DNA of 64,000 nucleotides from Runella salmonicolor (GTDB lineage Bacteria; Bacteroidota; Bacteroidia; Cytophagales; Spirosomataceae), in NCBI RefSeq assembly GCF_024158025.1, contig NZ_JAMZEL010000002.1:558001-622000 (forward strand), given 5' to 3'. Each line of letters opens with the position of its first letter. Positions within the stretch are counted from its first letter, which is position 1. A program made the position numbers and the translations under genes. Below, piece after piece: positions 49,720-59,206 of this stretch. The notes below the pieces were generated by a model. It worked only from the letters and a program-made list of their open reading frames with translations, was not told the origin of the DNA and searched no databases.

Positions 49720-50151
49720 TTATTTTACGCCTACTAATTCTACTTCAAAAATCAATGCCTGACCCGCCAGTGGGTGGTTGGCATCTACCAGAATCTGCGC
49801 ATCTGTTACTTCAACGACCGTTACTGGTACAGGTTGCGGGTTTCCATCTTGGTGCATATTCAATTGCATTCCTACCTCAAACGGAATATCGTCGGGCAGT
49901 TCAGATCGGTTAAATGGAAAAACCAACTCCGCCTGCGACGGACCATAGGCCTCTTCTACAGGAATATCAATCGTTTTTTTATCTCCAATGGCCATTCCTT
50001 GAATTCCGTTGTCGAAACCTGGAATCACCATTCCTGAGCCGAGTTCAAACTCCAATGGCTCACGTCCTTCCGACGAATCAAAAACAGTACCGTCGGTCAA
50101 GGTCCCTTTGTAATGTACCTTTACGGTATCTCCTGATTTTGCTACACTCAT
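49720..50151 (-). CDS. FKBP-type peptidyl-prolyl isomerase, SlyD-like
   Basis: A 143-residue cytoplasmic prolyl isomerase and chaperone. The FKBP half (VKVHYKGTLTDGTVFDSSEG, LEFELGSGMVIPGFDNGIQGM) and the inserted-flap half (about 70-125, ending in VDANHPLAGQALIFEVEL) match the SlyD type. It lacks the His-rich metal-binding tail of E. coli SlyD. There is no signal peptide. It converges on nuoA across paired hairpins; proS lies 107 bp upstream on the same strand. Confidence 0.92.
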   Translation of the reverse strand: MSVAKSGDTVKVHYKGTLTDGTVFDSSEGREPLEFELGSGMVIPGFDNGIQGMAIGDKKTIDIPVEEAYGPSQAELVFPFNRSELPDDIPFEVGMQLNMHQDGNPQPVPVTVVEVTDAQILVDANHPLAGQALIFEVELVGVK

Positions 50152-50258
50152 TTTGTTGTTGTTTTGAATGAATTGATTTTATTGACTGATCTAATTTAAG
50201 TTGCACTCGCTGAAATCAAATCCTAAAATCAACTTCAACCCAACCTAAAAAAGTTTTA

Positions 50259-51734
50259 CTAATAAGCCCGCGCAAATAACACCCGCCGACTTGATGGACG
50301 CCCCGTCAGAATACACTTGCCTTCTTCTTCGGGAGCATTGTATGGTATACAACGAATCGTTGCTTTTGTTTCTTCTTTTATGCGCTCTTCGGTTTCGGGC
50401 GTGCCATCCCAGTGCGCCAAAATGAATCCTCCTTTTTCGTCCAAGACTTGTTTAAACTCGGCATAATCATCTACGTGGTGCGTATTGGCGGTTCTAAATG
50501 CCAGTGCTTTATCGTAAATATTTTGTTGAATTTCTTCCAACAAGGTCTCGATTCTGTCCACAATTCCTTCCAGTTGAACCGTCATTTTTTCTTTCGTATC
50601 GCGTCGGGCCACCTCTACTGTACCATTTTCAAGATCACGCGCGCCCATTGCCAATCGCACAGGCACGCCTCTTAACTCGTACTCGGCAAACTTCCAGCCA
50701 GGTTTATTGGCGTCAGAGTCATCAAATTTTACACTGATACCTTTTTTACGAAGGCCTGCTGAGATTTCTTTTACTTTTTCGGTAATCTGAGCAAGCTGTT
50801 CTTCACTACGATAAATAGGCACAATCACCACCTGAATTGGGGCCAATTTAGGCGGCAACACCAACCCAGAATCATCAGAATGTGCCATCACGAGTGCGCC
50901 CATGAGGCGCGTACTTACGCCCCAAGAAGTTCCCCAAACGTACTCAAGTGTACCTGCCTTGCTCTGAAATTTAACGTCAAATGCTTTGGCAAAGTTCTGA
51001 CCTAGATAGTGTGAAGTTCCCGCCTGCAATGCTTTGCCATCCTGCATCATGGCCTCAATACAAAGGGTTTCTTCAGCCCCCGCAAAACGCTCATTGGCCG
51101 TTTTAAAGCCTTTAATAACGGGAATAGCGGCCCATTCTTCCGCAAAACGTGCATACACTTCGAGCATCTGCCGCGTTTCGGCCATGGCTTCGTCAGAAGT
51201 GGAGTGGGCTGTGTGGCCTTCCTGCCACAAAAATTCAGTGGTGCGTAGAAACAAACGGGTCCGCATTTCCCAACGCACAACGTTGGCCCATTGGTTTATC
51301 AACAAAGGCAAATCGCGGTACGATTGAATCCAGTTTTTATAGGTGCTCCAAATAACGGTTTCAGAAGTGGGACGAACAATCAATTCCTCTTCCAGTTTGG
51401 CATCGGGATCTACGATTACGCCGCTTCCATCGGGCGCGTTTTTGAGTCGATAGTGCGTAACTACCGCACACTCCTTGGCAAAGCCTTCCACGTGGCTCGC
51501 TTCTTTGCTCAAAAATGATTTGGGAATAAATAAAGGGAAATAAGCGTTCATGTGACCTGTTTCCTTAAACATATCATCCAATGCCCGCTGCATTTTCTCC
51601 CAAATTGAAAAGCCGTATGGTTTGATGACCATACATCCTCTCACGGCTGAATTTTCGGCCAAATCAGCCCTTTTCACTAATTCATTGTACCACTCAGAGT
51701 AATTTTCACTACGGCTAGGTATCGCGTTTGCCAT
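50259..51734 (-). CDS. proS: Prolyl-tRNA synthetase, archaeal/eukaryotic type
   Basis: A 491-residue class II synthetase for tRNA-Pro, of the short type without the bacterial editing insertion. The opening MANAIPSRSENYSEWYNELV, then GCMVIKPYGFSIWE, the motif 2 region (RWEMRTRLFLRTTEFLWQEGHTAH), SHYLGQNFAK and the C-terminal domain ending in RVLFARAY (class-specific terminal Tyr) identify it. Length and ends are normal. The upstream gap of 411 bp is long and carries possible promoter boxes near 52021. It is common in Bacteroidota. Confidence 0.96.
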   Translation of the reverse strand: MANAIPSRSENYSEWYNELVKRADLAENSAVRGCMVIKPYGFSIWEKMQRALDDMFKETGHMNAYFPLFIPKSFLSKEASHVEGFAKECAVVTHYRLKNAPDGSGVIVDPDAKLEEELIVRPTSETVIWSTYKNWIQSYRDLPLLINQWANVVRWEMRTRLFLRTTEFLWQEGHTAHSTSDEAMAETRQMLEVYARFAEEWAAIPVIKGFKTANERFAGAEETLCIEAMMQDGKALQAGTSHYLGQNFAKAFDVKFQSKAGTLEYVWGTSWGVSTRLMGALVMAHSDDSGLVLPPKLAPIQVVIVPIYRSEEQLAQITEKVKEISAGLRKKGISVKFDDSDANKPGWKFAEYELRGVPVRLAMGARDLENGTVEVARRDTKEKMTVQLEGIVDRIETLLEEIQQNIYDKALAFRTANTHHVDDYAEFKQVLDEKGGFILAHWDGTPETEERIKEETKATIRCIPYNAPEEEGKCILTGRPSSRRVLFARAY

Positions 51735-52017
51735 TGCTTTTATTTAGGTAAATTTTTGTTTTAAATTTTTAAACTATTCTTTCTTCAATTGCGTCTACGT
51801 TTAGAGTAGGTACTTTCTCTAACACCTTAATTAATAACCCCTTAAATCCCATTAAAAATAATCATTAACATAAAAAAGGCGTAAAATCTACACTTAAACT
51901 ATACTAGTCGTTCGCAATCAGCACTTTGCAGGATTTAGTGTAGCATCGACATTTATAATTATTTGATTATCAGGAGCTTTTATCGCAAATCTCCTCCTTG
52001 TTTTTTCGAAAAAACTC

Positions 52018-52047
52018 TTGCAAAGATACTTTTTTATCTTAAATTTG
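52018..52047 (+). promoter_or_regulatory. Promoter of the low-complexity lipoprotein gene
   Basis: TTG at 52018-52020 and TAAATTTG at 52040-52047 are separated by 19 bp, the spacing of the Bacteroidota -33/-7 promoter. A leader of about 90 nt would result. Confidence 0.55.
52021..52028 (-). promoter_or_regulatory. Overlapping minus-strand -7 box (TATCTTTG), possibly for proS
   Basis: The minus strand reads TATCTTTG, with TTCG (one base from TTTG) 21 bp upstream. It adjoins the -33 of the opposite promoter, so the two could compete. Confidence 0.35.
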
Positions 52048-52145
52048 TGACGAAACTGAATCAATATCAGCCAAATTGGCGTTTATAGTAAATAACGACC
52101 CTGATTTTCTTTTTAAATCGTAGGAACAAAAACTTTTAAATAACC

Positions 52146-53399
52146 ATGAAAACCTTTCGTTCACTCACCCTTTGGTCAGCAGTAGGCTTGGTTGGTTTAT
52201 GGGGGTGTAACTCTAACCAGTACACCACCGCAAACGACGCCGAATACGACGACCTATATGGTAACTCATCCAGTGTAGCAGTAGCAGCAAAGTCGGGAAA
52301 TCAGGATGAGGAAAAGAGAAGCCTTCGTAACTACAACCCTGACTACCGTACGGGCCAACTACAGCCCAATACCACCTCTGAAGACTATGACTACTACGAC
52401 GAATCCTATTTAAGTTCGCGGGGTATTCAGCGTAATGTCGGCCCCAATGCTGGCTATAATTCAGGTTTTTCTGATGGCTATCAAACAGCCATGAACAATA
52501 ATTGGGGAAGCTACTGGAACAACCCTTATCGTTACAACTCGTTTGGATGGAACAGCTTTGGCAGTTCGGCCATGATGTTAGGCCTTGGGTATGGTTATGG
52601 TTCTGCTTTTGGAAATCCTTATCGTTTTGGCAGTCCTTTCGGCTGGAATTCTGCCTTCGCTTATGGCTACGGTGACCCATTTTTTTCACCGTATTCTTAT
52701 TATTCGCCTTATTCTGCTTGGGGTGGTTATTCAAGCTTTGGCTGGGGGAATCCGTGGGGCTTTAATTCGTTCTACTCTCCATACAGTTTTTATGGAAGCG
52801 GTTTCTATGGCAATAACTTCTATGGGAATAATAACCTTTGGTATAACGGCCCCAACAACAACATTCAGATTGTTGACGCACGCCGCCGTCCAGGCTCTGA
52901 TTATTACAACCGCGTAGATCGTTCAGCCAATTCGTATAACCGTAACAATGACAACAGTCCTCGTTATACCAACGATGGCCGCCGTCAAAGTTATGACCCA
53001 TCTTCACGGGCAAACAGTAGCTCAACCGCCACAAGCAGTGACACCTACTACTCACGTCCTCGTGGTGGTGCCGACCGTTCGTACAATGGCTATTCATCAA
53101 ATTCGGGCAGCCGTACTGGCAGCACTTACAGCGCTCCTTCCACCCAAAGTTCGGGATACTCTTCGGGTACTCGCGGTGGAGCAACCCGCTCTTATGGTGA
53201 AAGTAGCACGTACAGCAACCAGCGTAGCAGCTCTTACAGCAACAACAATTCTTCCAACTCTAGCAGTTGGAACAACAATAGCAGCAACAGCAGTGGCAGA
53301 AGCAGCTATAGCAGCCCAAGTCCCAGCTACAGCAGCCCAAGTTCAAGCAGTAGTGGTTCGAGCTCAAGCAGCAGCGGCTCCTCACGCGGACCACGCTAA
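52146..53399 (+). CDS. Low-complexity Tyr/Gly/Asn/Ser-rich lipoprotein
   Basis: A 417-residue exported protein with lipobox LVGLWGC (Cys21). An acidic stretch (about 25-90) leads to an aromatic, glycine-rich region (about 100-240, GLGYGYGSAFGNPYRFGSP, FFSPYSYYSPYSAWGGY), then an Arg/Asn/Tyr segment (about 245-300) and a Ser/Asn/Gly tail (SSSWNNNSSNSSGRSSY, ending in poly-Ser blocks and GPR). The whole resembles prion-like or adhesive low-complexity domains. No family is recognised. The Ser tail is coded by runs of AGC/AGT, which could expand or contract. It has its own promoter and a strong terminator. Confidence 0.75.
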   Translation: MKTFRSLTLWSAVGLVGLWGCNSNQYTTANDAEYDDLYGNSSSVAVAAKSGNQDEEKRSLRNYNPDYRTGQLQPNTTSEDYDYYDESYLSSRGIQRNVGPNAGYNSGFSDGYQTAMNNNWGSYWNNPYRYNSFGWNSFGSSAMMLGLGYGYGSAFGNPYRFGSPFGWNSAFAYGYGDPFFSPYSYYSPYSAWGGYSSFGWGNPWGFNSFYSPYSFYGSGFYGNNFYGNNNLWYNGPNNNIQIVDARRRPGSDYYNRVDRSANSYNRNNDNSPRYTNDGRRQSYDPSSRANSSSTATSSDTYYSRPRGGADRSYNGYSSNSGSRTGSTYSAPSTQSSGYSSGTRGGATRSYGESSTYSNQRSSSYSNNNSSNSSSWNNNSSNSSGRSSYSSPSPSYSSPSSSSSGSSSSSSGSSRGPR

Positions 53400-53484
53400 A
53401 TGGTTAGAATAACGGAAAAGTAAACAAAGACTTTTCCAAGAAAGACTTACCGTTTAAAAAATAAATGACAAAATTCGCTTTCAT

Positions 53485-53520
53485 AAAAAACCTCGCTATT
53501 TTTGAATGGCGAGGTTTTTT
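53485..53520 (+). terminator. Rho-independent terminator after low-complexity lipoprotein gene
   Basis: AAAAAACCTCGC and GCGAGGTTTTTT form a perfect 12-bp stem with an 11- to 12-nt loop, ending in a T-run. Confidence 0.9.
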
Positions 53521-53597
53521 CTTGCTTATAAATGTACTTTTAACAATAAATAAGGCTCCACATATTATTTTAACAGGGAAATCGTTTTAACTCTGCC

Positions 53598-55172
53598 ATG
53601 AGAACACGTCACATTTTAGTGGGAATTGTCGTCGGAATGACCACAACTCACGTTTTTTCCCAAAGCCGTCTTTATTCCAATGCGGCTTCTCAATTATCCC
53701 AGATTACCCAAAACGGAACCGCTCGTTTTCAGGGTGTTGGTGGCAATCATGCGGCACTTGGGGGTGATGCCAGCAACATTTTTGGAAACCCCGCAGGCAT
53801 TGCTTTTTTCAATCGCTCAGAGATAAGCCTTAGCCCGACTTTTTACTCCATCAACAACAAGGCCGACTATATTGGCAACACCACGACCGACCAAAAGGTC
53901 AATCCGAACCTATCGCAATTTTCGTTGATTCTGGCTGGAAACCCCCAAAGTTATAACCGCGAATGGCGTCGTACATCCTTCGGGATCAGTTATTCTCGGC
54001 AGGTGAACGCGGGCACCCAGTTTTCTTACGGGGGAACCAACAACCGCAGTTCAATGATTGACGACATCGCAGAACTAGCCAACGGAGTTCCAGTTACAAC
54101 CCTCGAAAATGACTACAACAATGGCCGCCCTTACTCAATTGAATCGGCTTTTTATAATCTTTATCAAATAGATGCCCTTTCGGCCAACGGCCCCTATCGC
54201 CGCCCCATTCCTTTATCACGTTCATCTTTTGAGCAAACTGGTAGTATCGAGCTTTCTGGTGGCTCATCGCAATGGACTTTTGCGTATGCGGGAAATTACG
54301 CCGACAAGCTTTACATTGGGGTATCGGGAGGGTTTTCGCGCCATACCTATATTCGCCAACAAAACTATGCCGAACGCTTCATCAACGGCGGGGCATTTCG
54401 TGGATTAGATTATCGTGAGGATATAAATATCAACGGAACGGGTGTATTTCTATCAGCGGGGGTTATTTACAAAGCCACCGAATTTTTACAGTTAGGGGCC
54501 TCACTGCACAGCCCCACGTGGAGTAATATGCAAATGACGTACGAAGAAGAAGTAGGGGTAGATGTCTTAAACAACCGAGTTCCAATTTATGACTCTAATG
54601 GTAACCCCGTTACGAATGGACAAGGGCAACAGGCTTTTGACCAACTGCCCACCAATCGGGTAACGATTGAGCCTTATGATTTTGAGTACAGTATGCGTAC
54701 TCCTCTACGGGCCACGGGTGGCGCAACTTTTTTCTTTGGCAAAAAAGGCTTCCTCACCGCCAGTGCCGAATACGTTGGCTATAAAGGAATGGGTATCAGT
54801 ACCCCCGACGACAACCAGTTTCGTAGCAACAATCGCCGTTTAATCCAATCTACCTTCAACAACGTCGTTAATCTGCGGGCTGGTGGCGAGGCCCGTCTCA
54901 ATACCTTCAGGGTACGGGCGGGGGTAGGTTATATGCCAAATATTTACAGCCAAAACTACAACGTAGAGGGAAAACTCAACCGCGCCAAGCTTTCATTTTC
55001 GGGCGGGTTAGGGTATCGCAACGAGCGTTTTTACATTGATTTGGCGGGTACGTATCTAATCACAAAGGATGCTTTTGCCCCCTATCAACTCAACGACCCA
55101 AACAATTACTTTTCGGCACAGTTGAACGTCAGCAGCATCAATGTTGTGAGTACCATTGGCTTGTTCTTCTAG
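53598..55172 (+). CDS. OmpP1/FadL-like outer-membrane protein
   Basis: A 524-residue exported barrel protein. The signal peptide ends near HVFSQ. The mature N-terminus has the FadL/OmpP1 pattern RFQGVGGNHAALGGDASNIFGNPAGIAFF, in which the NPAG motif is diagnostic, followed by amphipathic strands (FSLILAG, RTSFGISYSRQ, FLSAGVIYKATEFLQLGASLHSP) and a C-terminal Phe (ISTIGLFF-like end). Family members pass hydrophobic compounds across the outer membrane; the substrate here is unknown. A 15-bp perfect terminator hairpin follows the stop. It faces the receptor/GLPGLI segment. Confidence 0.82.
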   Translation: MRTRHILVGIVVGMTTTHVFSQSRLYSNAASQLSQITQNGTARFQGVGGNHAALGGDASNIFGNPAGIAFFNRSEISLSPTFYSINNKADYIGNTTTDQKVNPNLSQFSLILAGNPQSYNREWRRTSFGISYSRQVNAGTQFSYGGTNNRSSMIDDIAELANGVPVTTLENDYNNGRPYSIESAFYNLYQIDALSANGPYRRPIPLSRSSFEQTGSIELSGGSSQWTFAYAGNYADKLYIGVSGGFSRHTYIRQQNYAERFINGGAFRGLDYREDININGTGVFLSAGVIYKATEFLQLGASLHSPTWSNMQMTYEEEVGVDVLNNRVPIYDSNGNPVTNGQGQQAFDQLPTNRVTIEPYDFEYSMRTPLRATGGATFFFGKKGFLTASAEYVGYKGMGISTPDDNQFRSNNRRLIQSTFNNVVNLRAGGEARLNTFRVRAGVGYMPNIYSQNYNVEGKLNRAKLSFSGGLGYRNERFYIDLAGTYLITKDAFAPYQLNDPNNYFSAQLNVSSINVVSTIGLFF

Positions 55173-55192
55173 TTCGTACTCTCTTCAAATAC

Positions 55193-55226
55193 AAAAATCC
55201 CCGTCAGGCTCCTGACGGGGATTTTT
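55193..55226 (+). terminator. Strong terminator after the FadL-like gene
   Basis: AAAAATCCCCGTCAG (55193-55207) and CTGACGGGGATTTTT (55212-55226) make a perfect 15-bp stem with loop GCTC and a T-run. Confidence 0.95.
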
Positions 55227-55281
55227 GTTGTATTGTTATCTTATTTCGTTAAAATACAAATCAAAAATAAGTAACAGATAA

Positions 55282-55322
55282 TCAATCCCTTATCGCCCCC
55301 GTACGCCATGCTTCCACCATTG
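55282..55322 (-). repeat. 41-bp direct repeat, distal copy (displaced 3' end of the GWxTD gene)
   Basis: Identical over 41 bp to 59663-59703, in the same orientation. On the minus strand it encodes MVEAWRTGAIRD and a stop, the C-terminus of the GWxTD gene, but here it is detached from any gene body. Flanking bases differ on both sides. It looks like one end of an insertion. Confidence 0.95.
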
Positions 55323-55336
55323 AACAGCGTAATTTT

Positions 55337-57982
55337 TTAGAACGAAAAACGCACTCGCTGAAGCACCTGCATAGGGCGTAGCTGATAGCTTGATTCAAGA
55401 TACGAGAAGGCGCTAGTTGAAACCAACAAAAGTTGGGAGGTATTCCAGATATTATTCCAAGCCGTTTCAAAATCAATTTTTTGCTTTTGCCAAGTGAAGC
55501 GTATTATCAAATCGCTGAAAATTGTATGATTGCTTTTCGACACCAACCTATTGACAAAATACTCATTTTTGAAGCCAACGTGCAGATTTCTAGCAGGATA
55601 TAGACTAAGGTTAAACTGGTGCTGCTGTTGGGAAGTGAGAGGATATGTACGTTTATTTACTTGATTCAAAAAGCCCATTTTTTTGTAACGATACTCCCAA
55701 TCCGCCCATTTGGCTACTTTGCCATCTAGTCGAAAACCATAGGTCGTATTTTGGTTTCTGACGGTAGCGGCCACGCCATTTATAATCTGCGGCCGCTCTG
55801 TTTGCATGAATTGGCCTTCGAGGGTAAGTTGGGTGCTTAATTTGGTAAAATATTTGCTCACCTGCGCCATGAGCACATCATTGGTAGCTCGGTTGGACGA
55901 TGCCAACGCGTAGCTTTCGATGGCACCGTTGACATTGAGTTGGGTGCTGTAAAGTAAATTATTGTTTATCAATCGCTTGGAGTAAGAGGCATGTCCAAAA
56001 ATCGAGGCAACAGGATTGCGATAACTGGCGTTCAGCCTACCTACGTGCGAAACATTGGCAGACAATGGCGCGTTGCGGCGTTCGATGTTTCGATACGTAC
56101 GGAGCAAATACCCGTAAAAAACATCGTCTATTTCGCCAAAAGTATTTTGTCGGTCTATCGTCGTCGAGAGGGTCCAAAAAGGCGTGGCGTCGTAGCTGGC
56201 ATTGAAACGAGGCTCAAACGTAAATTGTTGCCGCCGTTGTTGCTGTTGTAGGGGCGTATCTCGTATCGAAAAATCGTAAAAATTCAGTGGCAAATTGAGC
56301 GTTATGCGCCACTTGCTTCTACGATACTGGGTTTGTAATTTAGCATAAGCGTGTATTTTTTTCCAGTCCAACTGATTTTCAAAAGTGCCACCGACAAGTT
56401 CTAATACCTCTTCCCCATCACCCCGCGCTATTTGGCTTTGCAAGCGCTGGTTTTCTACCTGAAAACCAACTTGTGGCGACACCGAAAAGCCCCTACCAAA
56501 CCCCTTCGTGAGGCTAACCATGTTGTGCGTAAAAAAACTACGTAAAGTTACCTCTTGACTTAATCTATTGTAGGGTAAGTTGTTATTAATCAGCCCTAAA
56601 AACGGCCCAGGTGTAACGGATAGCGACTGCGGTGCGTTTTGCAAACTCATAAAAGACTGCAACGTAAGTACCTGCTTTTTGATTTTGAAAATATCCTTCA
56701 AATGATTGGAAAGGGCATAAAATGGGCTACTCACGCGCTGCGTCAGAGGATTACCATTGAGCAAAAGTAGCCCCGTTTCGCTGTCCCATTGCCGCTTAAA
56801 CGAAAACTGATTTTTGAAATATTGACCTCGGTCGTTTTTTTGAAGTGCAAAACTCCCTTCTAATGTCCTGAAAACAAAACTATTACGTTTTTCTTCTAAG
56901 ATATTAATGGTATCCGTAGGTGTATAATTTATAGTCTGAGTTCGGCCTGTTTGTAACTGGTGGTCGTTTAGGTAAGATAGGTTGACGCGAAACTCGTAGC
57001 CTTTCGGGAGTTTTTTTAAGAAATTAATCGTTCCCAAATGCGCTTTGTTGTCAAGCCAGCGCGTGTCAGAAAAAGTCGGTGCTGCCAGTGGCATTACACG
57101 CGCCCATACTATCTTGGCAGGCTCTTTTTCAAATGGATTGAGCACATCTTCTCTCGTCAGCGTTTTGATCTGACGGCCTATGTTCTGCCCAATATTGTTT
57201 GTTTGGTAAGAGGCTATCAACTGCTGGCCGCGTGTAAAAAGCATCGGAGTAACGTTGGCCTCCCACAAAAACGGGCTTACGCCAAGCCCCACACGGGCGG
57301 TACCGGTAGTGGTTATTTTGTTTTTGAGGCGGATGTTGAGCGCAGCGTTTTCCGAAAACACCAAACTATCAAGCATACGCACAGGCTGGTGGTTTTCCAA
57401 AATCTCTACGCGCGACACGGCATCAGCAGGTAGGTTTTCATTGGCCAAATTGTAACGCCCGTCGAGCAAGTCAAGCCCTTCAATGTAGTATTTGTTGATG
57501 GCTTTGCCTTGGTACAAAATCTTACCGTCGGGCTGTACTTCTACGCCCGGTAGCCGCCTAATGACATCACCAATGGCGCGGTCTGACTGGGTCTTGAAGG
57601 CATTGACCGAGTACGAGAGCGTATCGCCACTACGCGTAATGGGCTTCTCTTTTACTACAACTTCTTTGAGTTTGATTTCCTGCTCCGACAGTTCAAAATT
57701 TACTTCTTGGGTTTTATTAAACACGGTGCGTTGTTGCGTGGCATAGCCCAGCCGATACACTCTCAATACTAGCGTATCGGCCATCGTCTTGACTGGAATC
57801 GAATAAAAGCCCGATTTATCTGCAATTGCAAATGCCAAAATAGCCGACGAGCGCGGCGCATGAAGCGTAATATTTGTACTGGCAAGAGGTATTTGATTGG
57901 CTTGGGTAATTTTGCCAGTTATAACAACCTGCCCAAAAGCACTGTTCAATACCAATAGCCCCAAAACCCACCAATGCTTCAT
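55337..57982 (-). CDS. TonB-dependent receptor-like outer-membrane protein (GLPGLI-linked)
   Basis: An 881-residue exported protein. After the signal peptide (ending near NSAFGQ) comes a carboxypeptidase-regulatory-like domain (about 20-100, VVITGKITQANQIPLASTNI), then a plug-like region (AIGDVIRRLPGVEVQPDGKI, YYIEGLDLLDGRYNLANENLP, AVSRVEILENHQPVRMLDSL) and a long barrel ending in QVLQRVRFSF. It follows the GLPGLI gene by 2 bp. Receptor/GLPGLI pairs are frequent in Bacteroidota, with unknown cargo. The stop lies 14 bp before the detached 41-bp repeat, so the gene fills the cassette to its edge. Confidence 0.82.
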   Translation of the reverse strand: MKHWWVLGLLVLNSAFGQVVITGKITQANQIPLASTNITLHAPRSSAILAFAIADKSGFYSIPVKTMADTLVLRVYRLGYATQQRTVFNKTQEVNFELSEQEIKLKEVVVKEKPITRSGDTLSYSVNAFKTQSDRAIGDVIRRLPGVEVQPDGKILYQGKAINKYYIEGLDLLDGRYNLANENLPADAVSRVEILENHQPVRMLDSLVFSENAALNIRLKNKITTTGTARVGLGVSPFLWEANVTPMLFTRGQQLIASYQTNNIGQNIGRQIKTLTREDVLNPFEKEPAKIVWARVMPLAAPTFSDTRWLDNKAHLGTINFLKKLPKGYEFRVNLSYLNDHQLQTGRTQTINYTPTDTINILEEKRNSFVFRTLEGSFALQKNDRGQYFKNQFSFKRQWDSETGLLLLNGNPLTQRVSSPFYALSNHLKDIFKIKKQVLTLQSFMSLQNAPQSLSVTPGPFLGLINNNLPYNRLSQEVTLRSFFTHNMVSLTKGFGRGFSVSPQVGFQVENQRLQSQIARGDGEEVLELVGGTFENQLDWKKIHAYAKLQTQYRRSKWRITLNLPLNFYDFSIRDTPLQQQQRRQQFTFEPRFNASYDATPFWTLSTTIDRQNTFGEIDDVFYGYLLRTYRNIERRNAPLSANVSHVGRLNASYRNPVASIFGHASYSKRLINNNLLYSTQLNVNGAIESYALASSNRATNDVLMAQVSKYFTKLSTQLTLEGQFMQTERPQIINGVAATVRNQNTTYGFRLDGKVAKWADWEYRYKKMGFLNQVNKRTYPLTSQQQHQFNLSLYPARNLHVGFKNEYFVNRLVSKSNHTIFSDLIIRFTWQKQKIDFETAWNNIWNTSQLLLVSTSAFSYLESSYQLRPMQVLQRVRFSF

Positions 57983-57984
57983 AC

Positions 57985-58812
57985 TTAAGGTTTTAATTCG
58001 AGCGGGTTGTTATCCCAACTGCGGTCGACTCTGGCCTCGCTGGCGGGTTTGGTTACCCCATCTGGTGTCGTGACGGTAGCATTTTTAAAATTACGGCCAG
58101 TTCTACGTCTTATGTACTCGAATCTATCTTTTCTAAACTCAGTGCGTAGCGAAAATACCTTTGCTTGATCTATTGGCACAGGTGCTGAATTCATATAAAC
58201 AGGCTTGTACGTTCTTTTTATTTTATCTTCTTGAAAGCTTTGCATTACAAATACATAATGGTTACGCACATCGTTGAGTTTTACAATCAATCCTGGCAAA
58301 CCTTTGAACACGTAAGGGCCATCGGAAATGGGGATGTCGGTCGTAAACCAAGCTTCATAGTCTCGGCCAGCGTAATGGGTGGTTGCTTTGGTGCAAAAAT
58401 AACCCACTATACTGTCTTGTTGCGCCAGAATTTTCCAATCTAATGTATTTATAGGATAGATAAATCGGTCGGTGCTGAGGGCTTCGTGAACCATAGTTTC
58501 TGTTTTGGTATATTCTTTACATACAAAATATCTAAAGTTAGTCTTAAATCTATACTCACTATCCATTTGAATATTTTGAGGCAGAACACCTTTATTCACC
58601 AAATCTTTAATGGAATCACTCTTGAAGCGACCTTCTGACCCAAATATTGAGGACTCTCCTTTGTTCAGATAAAGAAAGAAAGTCTCAGCGCCAACGCGCT
58701 TACTATTGGTTGAATCGGGCTGATAAACAAGACTATAACTCACCTTGTACGCTTTTGGCGGTACAGTTTGAAATACACAAAACAAAGAAAATAATACGAT
58801 GATTGTTTTCAT
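57985..58812 (-). CDS. GLPGLI family exported protein
   Basis: A 275-residue exported protein with the diagnostic motif FKGLPGLIVKLND near residue 169. The signal peptide is MKTIIVLFSLFCVFQT. The family fold places TLDWKILAQQDSIVGYFCTKA and YEAWFTTDIPISDGPY before the motif, both present here. Family members (Porph_ging) have no known function but usually sit beside a TonB-type receptor or peptidase, as here. It is the first gene of the minus-strand operon; a perfect 11-bp inverted repeat lies in its leader. ATG 58812 is clear. Confidence 0.9.
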   Translation of the reverse strand: MKTIIVLFSLFCVFQTVPPKAYKVSYSLVYQPDSTNSKRVGAETFFLYLNKGESSIFGSEGRFKSDSIKDLVNKGVLPQNIQMDSEYRFKTNFRYFVCKEYTKTETMVHEALSTDRFIYPINTLDWKILAQQDSIVGYFCTKATTHYAGRDYEAWFTTDIPISDGPYVFKGLPGLIVKLNDVRNHYVFVMQSFQEDKIKRTYKPVYMNSAPVPIDQAKVFSLRTEFRKDRFEYIRRRTGRNFKNATVTTPDGVTKPASEARVDRSWDNNPLELKP

Positions 58813-58833
58813 GAAAGTTTAGGTTTATTTGAG

Positions 58834-58873
58834 TGGTTAAAGGGCAAGATTCGTTATCCTAACCCTTTAACCA
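58834..58873 (-). promoter_or_regulatory. Leader hairpin upstream of the GLPGLI/receptor operon
   Basis: TGGTTAAAGGG (58834-58844) and CCCTTTAACCA (58863-58873) are perfect 11-bp arms around an 18-base loop, 22 bp before the GLPGLI ATG. It could be an RNA hairpin or a protein-binding dyad. No T-run follows, so it is not a simple terminator. Confidence 0.55.
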
Positions 58874-59206
58874 TCTGCTTTTAATGGTGAAGGAAATTTT
58901 GCCTATAAAACTATATGGTTTTTAGCAACAGTGCCTTTCATAGCTCGGCCGCACATGAGGTGTAATGGTTAGCGCAAATTTGTAAAACCTAGCCTTAAAA
59001 ATCTACCACTTTTAGTTGTATTTTGTAAAGAAACCAATAGATTTTCGTATTAAAGCCGTTTTATGATACTTCATTTTCAATCAGGTCTCCACAATTACTG
59101 TTTCTTTATCCTAAGGCTACGTGACTATGCCTTTTATCATAACATTGGCAGCCCTTACTTATACTTCTTGAAACAGAGGGTCTAATGAGTAAGTATTTAC
59201 AAAAAC

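Larger units (their letters stand above)
51735..52145. other. Divergent intergenic region between proS and low-complexity lipoprotein gene
   Basis: A 411-bp AT-rich spacer. I see no ORF, tRNA or terminator in it. Promoter-like boxes for both directions overlap around 52018-52047 (separate entries). If the minus-strand box is used, proS would have a leader of about 280 nt, for which I see no clear fold. Confidence 0.4.

Noticed and set aside
52213..53412. Several open frames in other phases across the low-complexity lipoprotein gene
   Set aside because: Repetitive codon patterns keep alternative frames open; only the 52146 frame has a start, lipobox, promoter and terminator in order.
55282..55476. 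64-codon minus-strand frame ending in MVEAWRTGAIRD
   Set aside because: It only runs antiphase through the end of the receptor gene into the detached 41-bp repeat; there is no independent start or domain.
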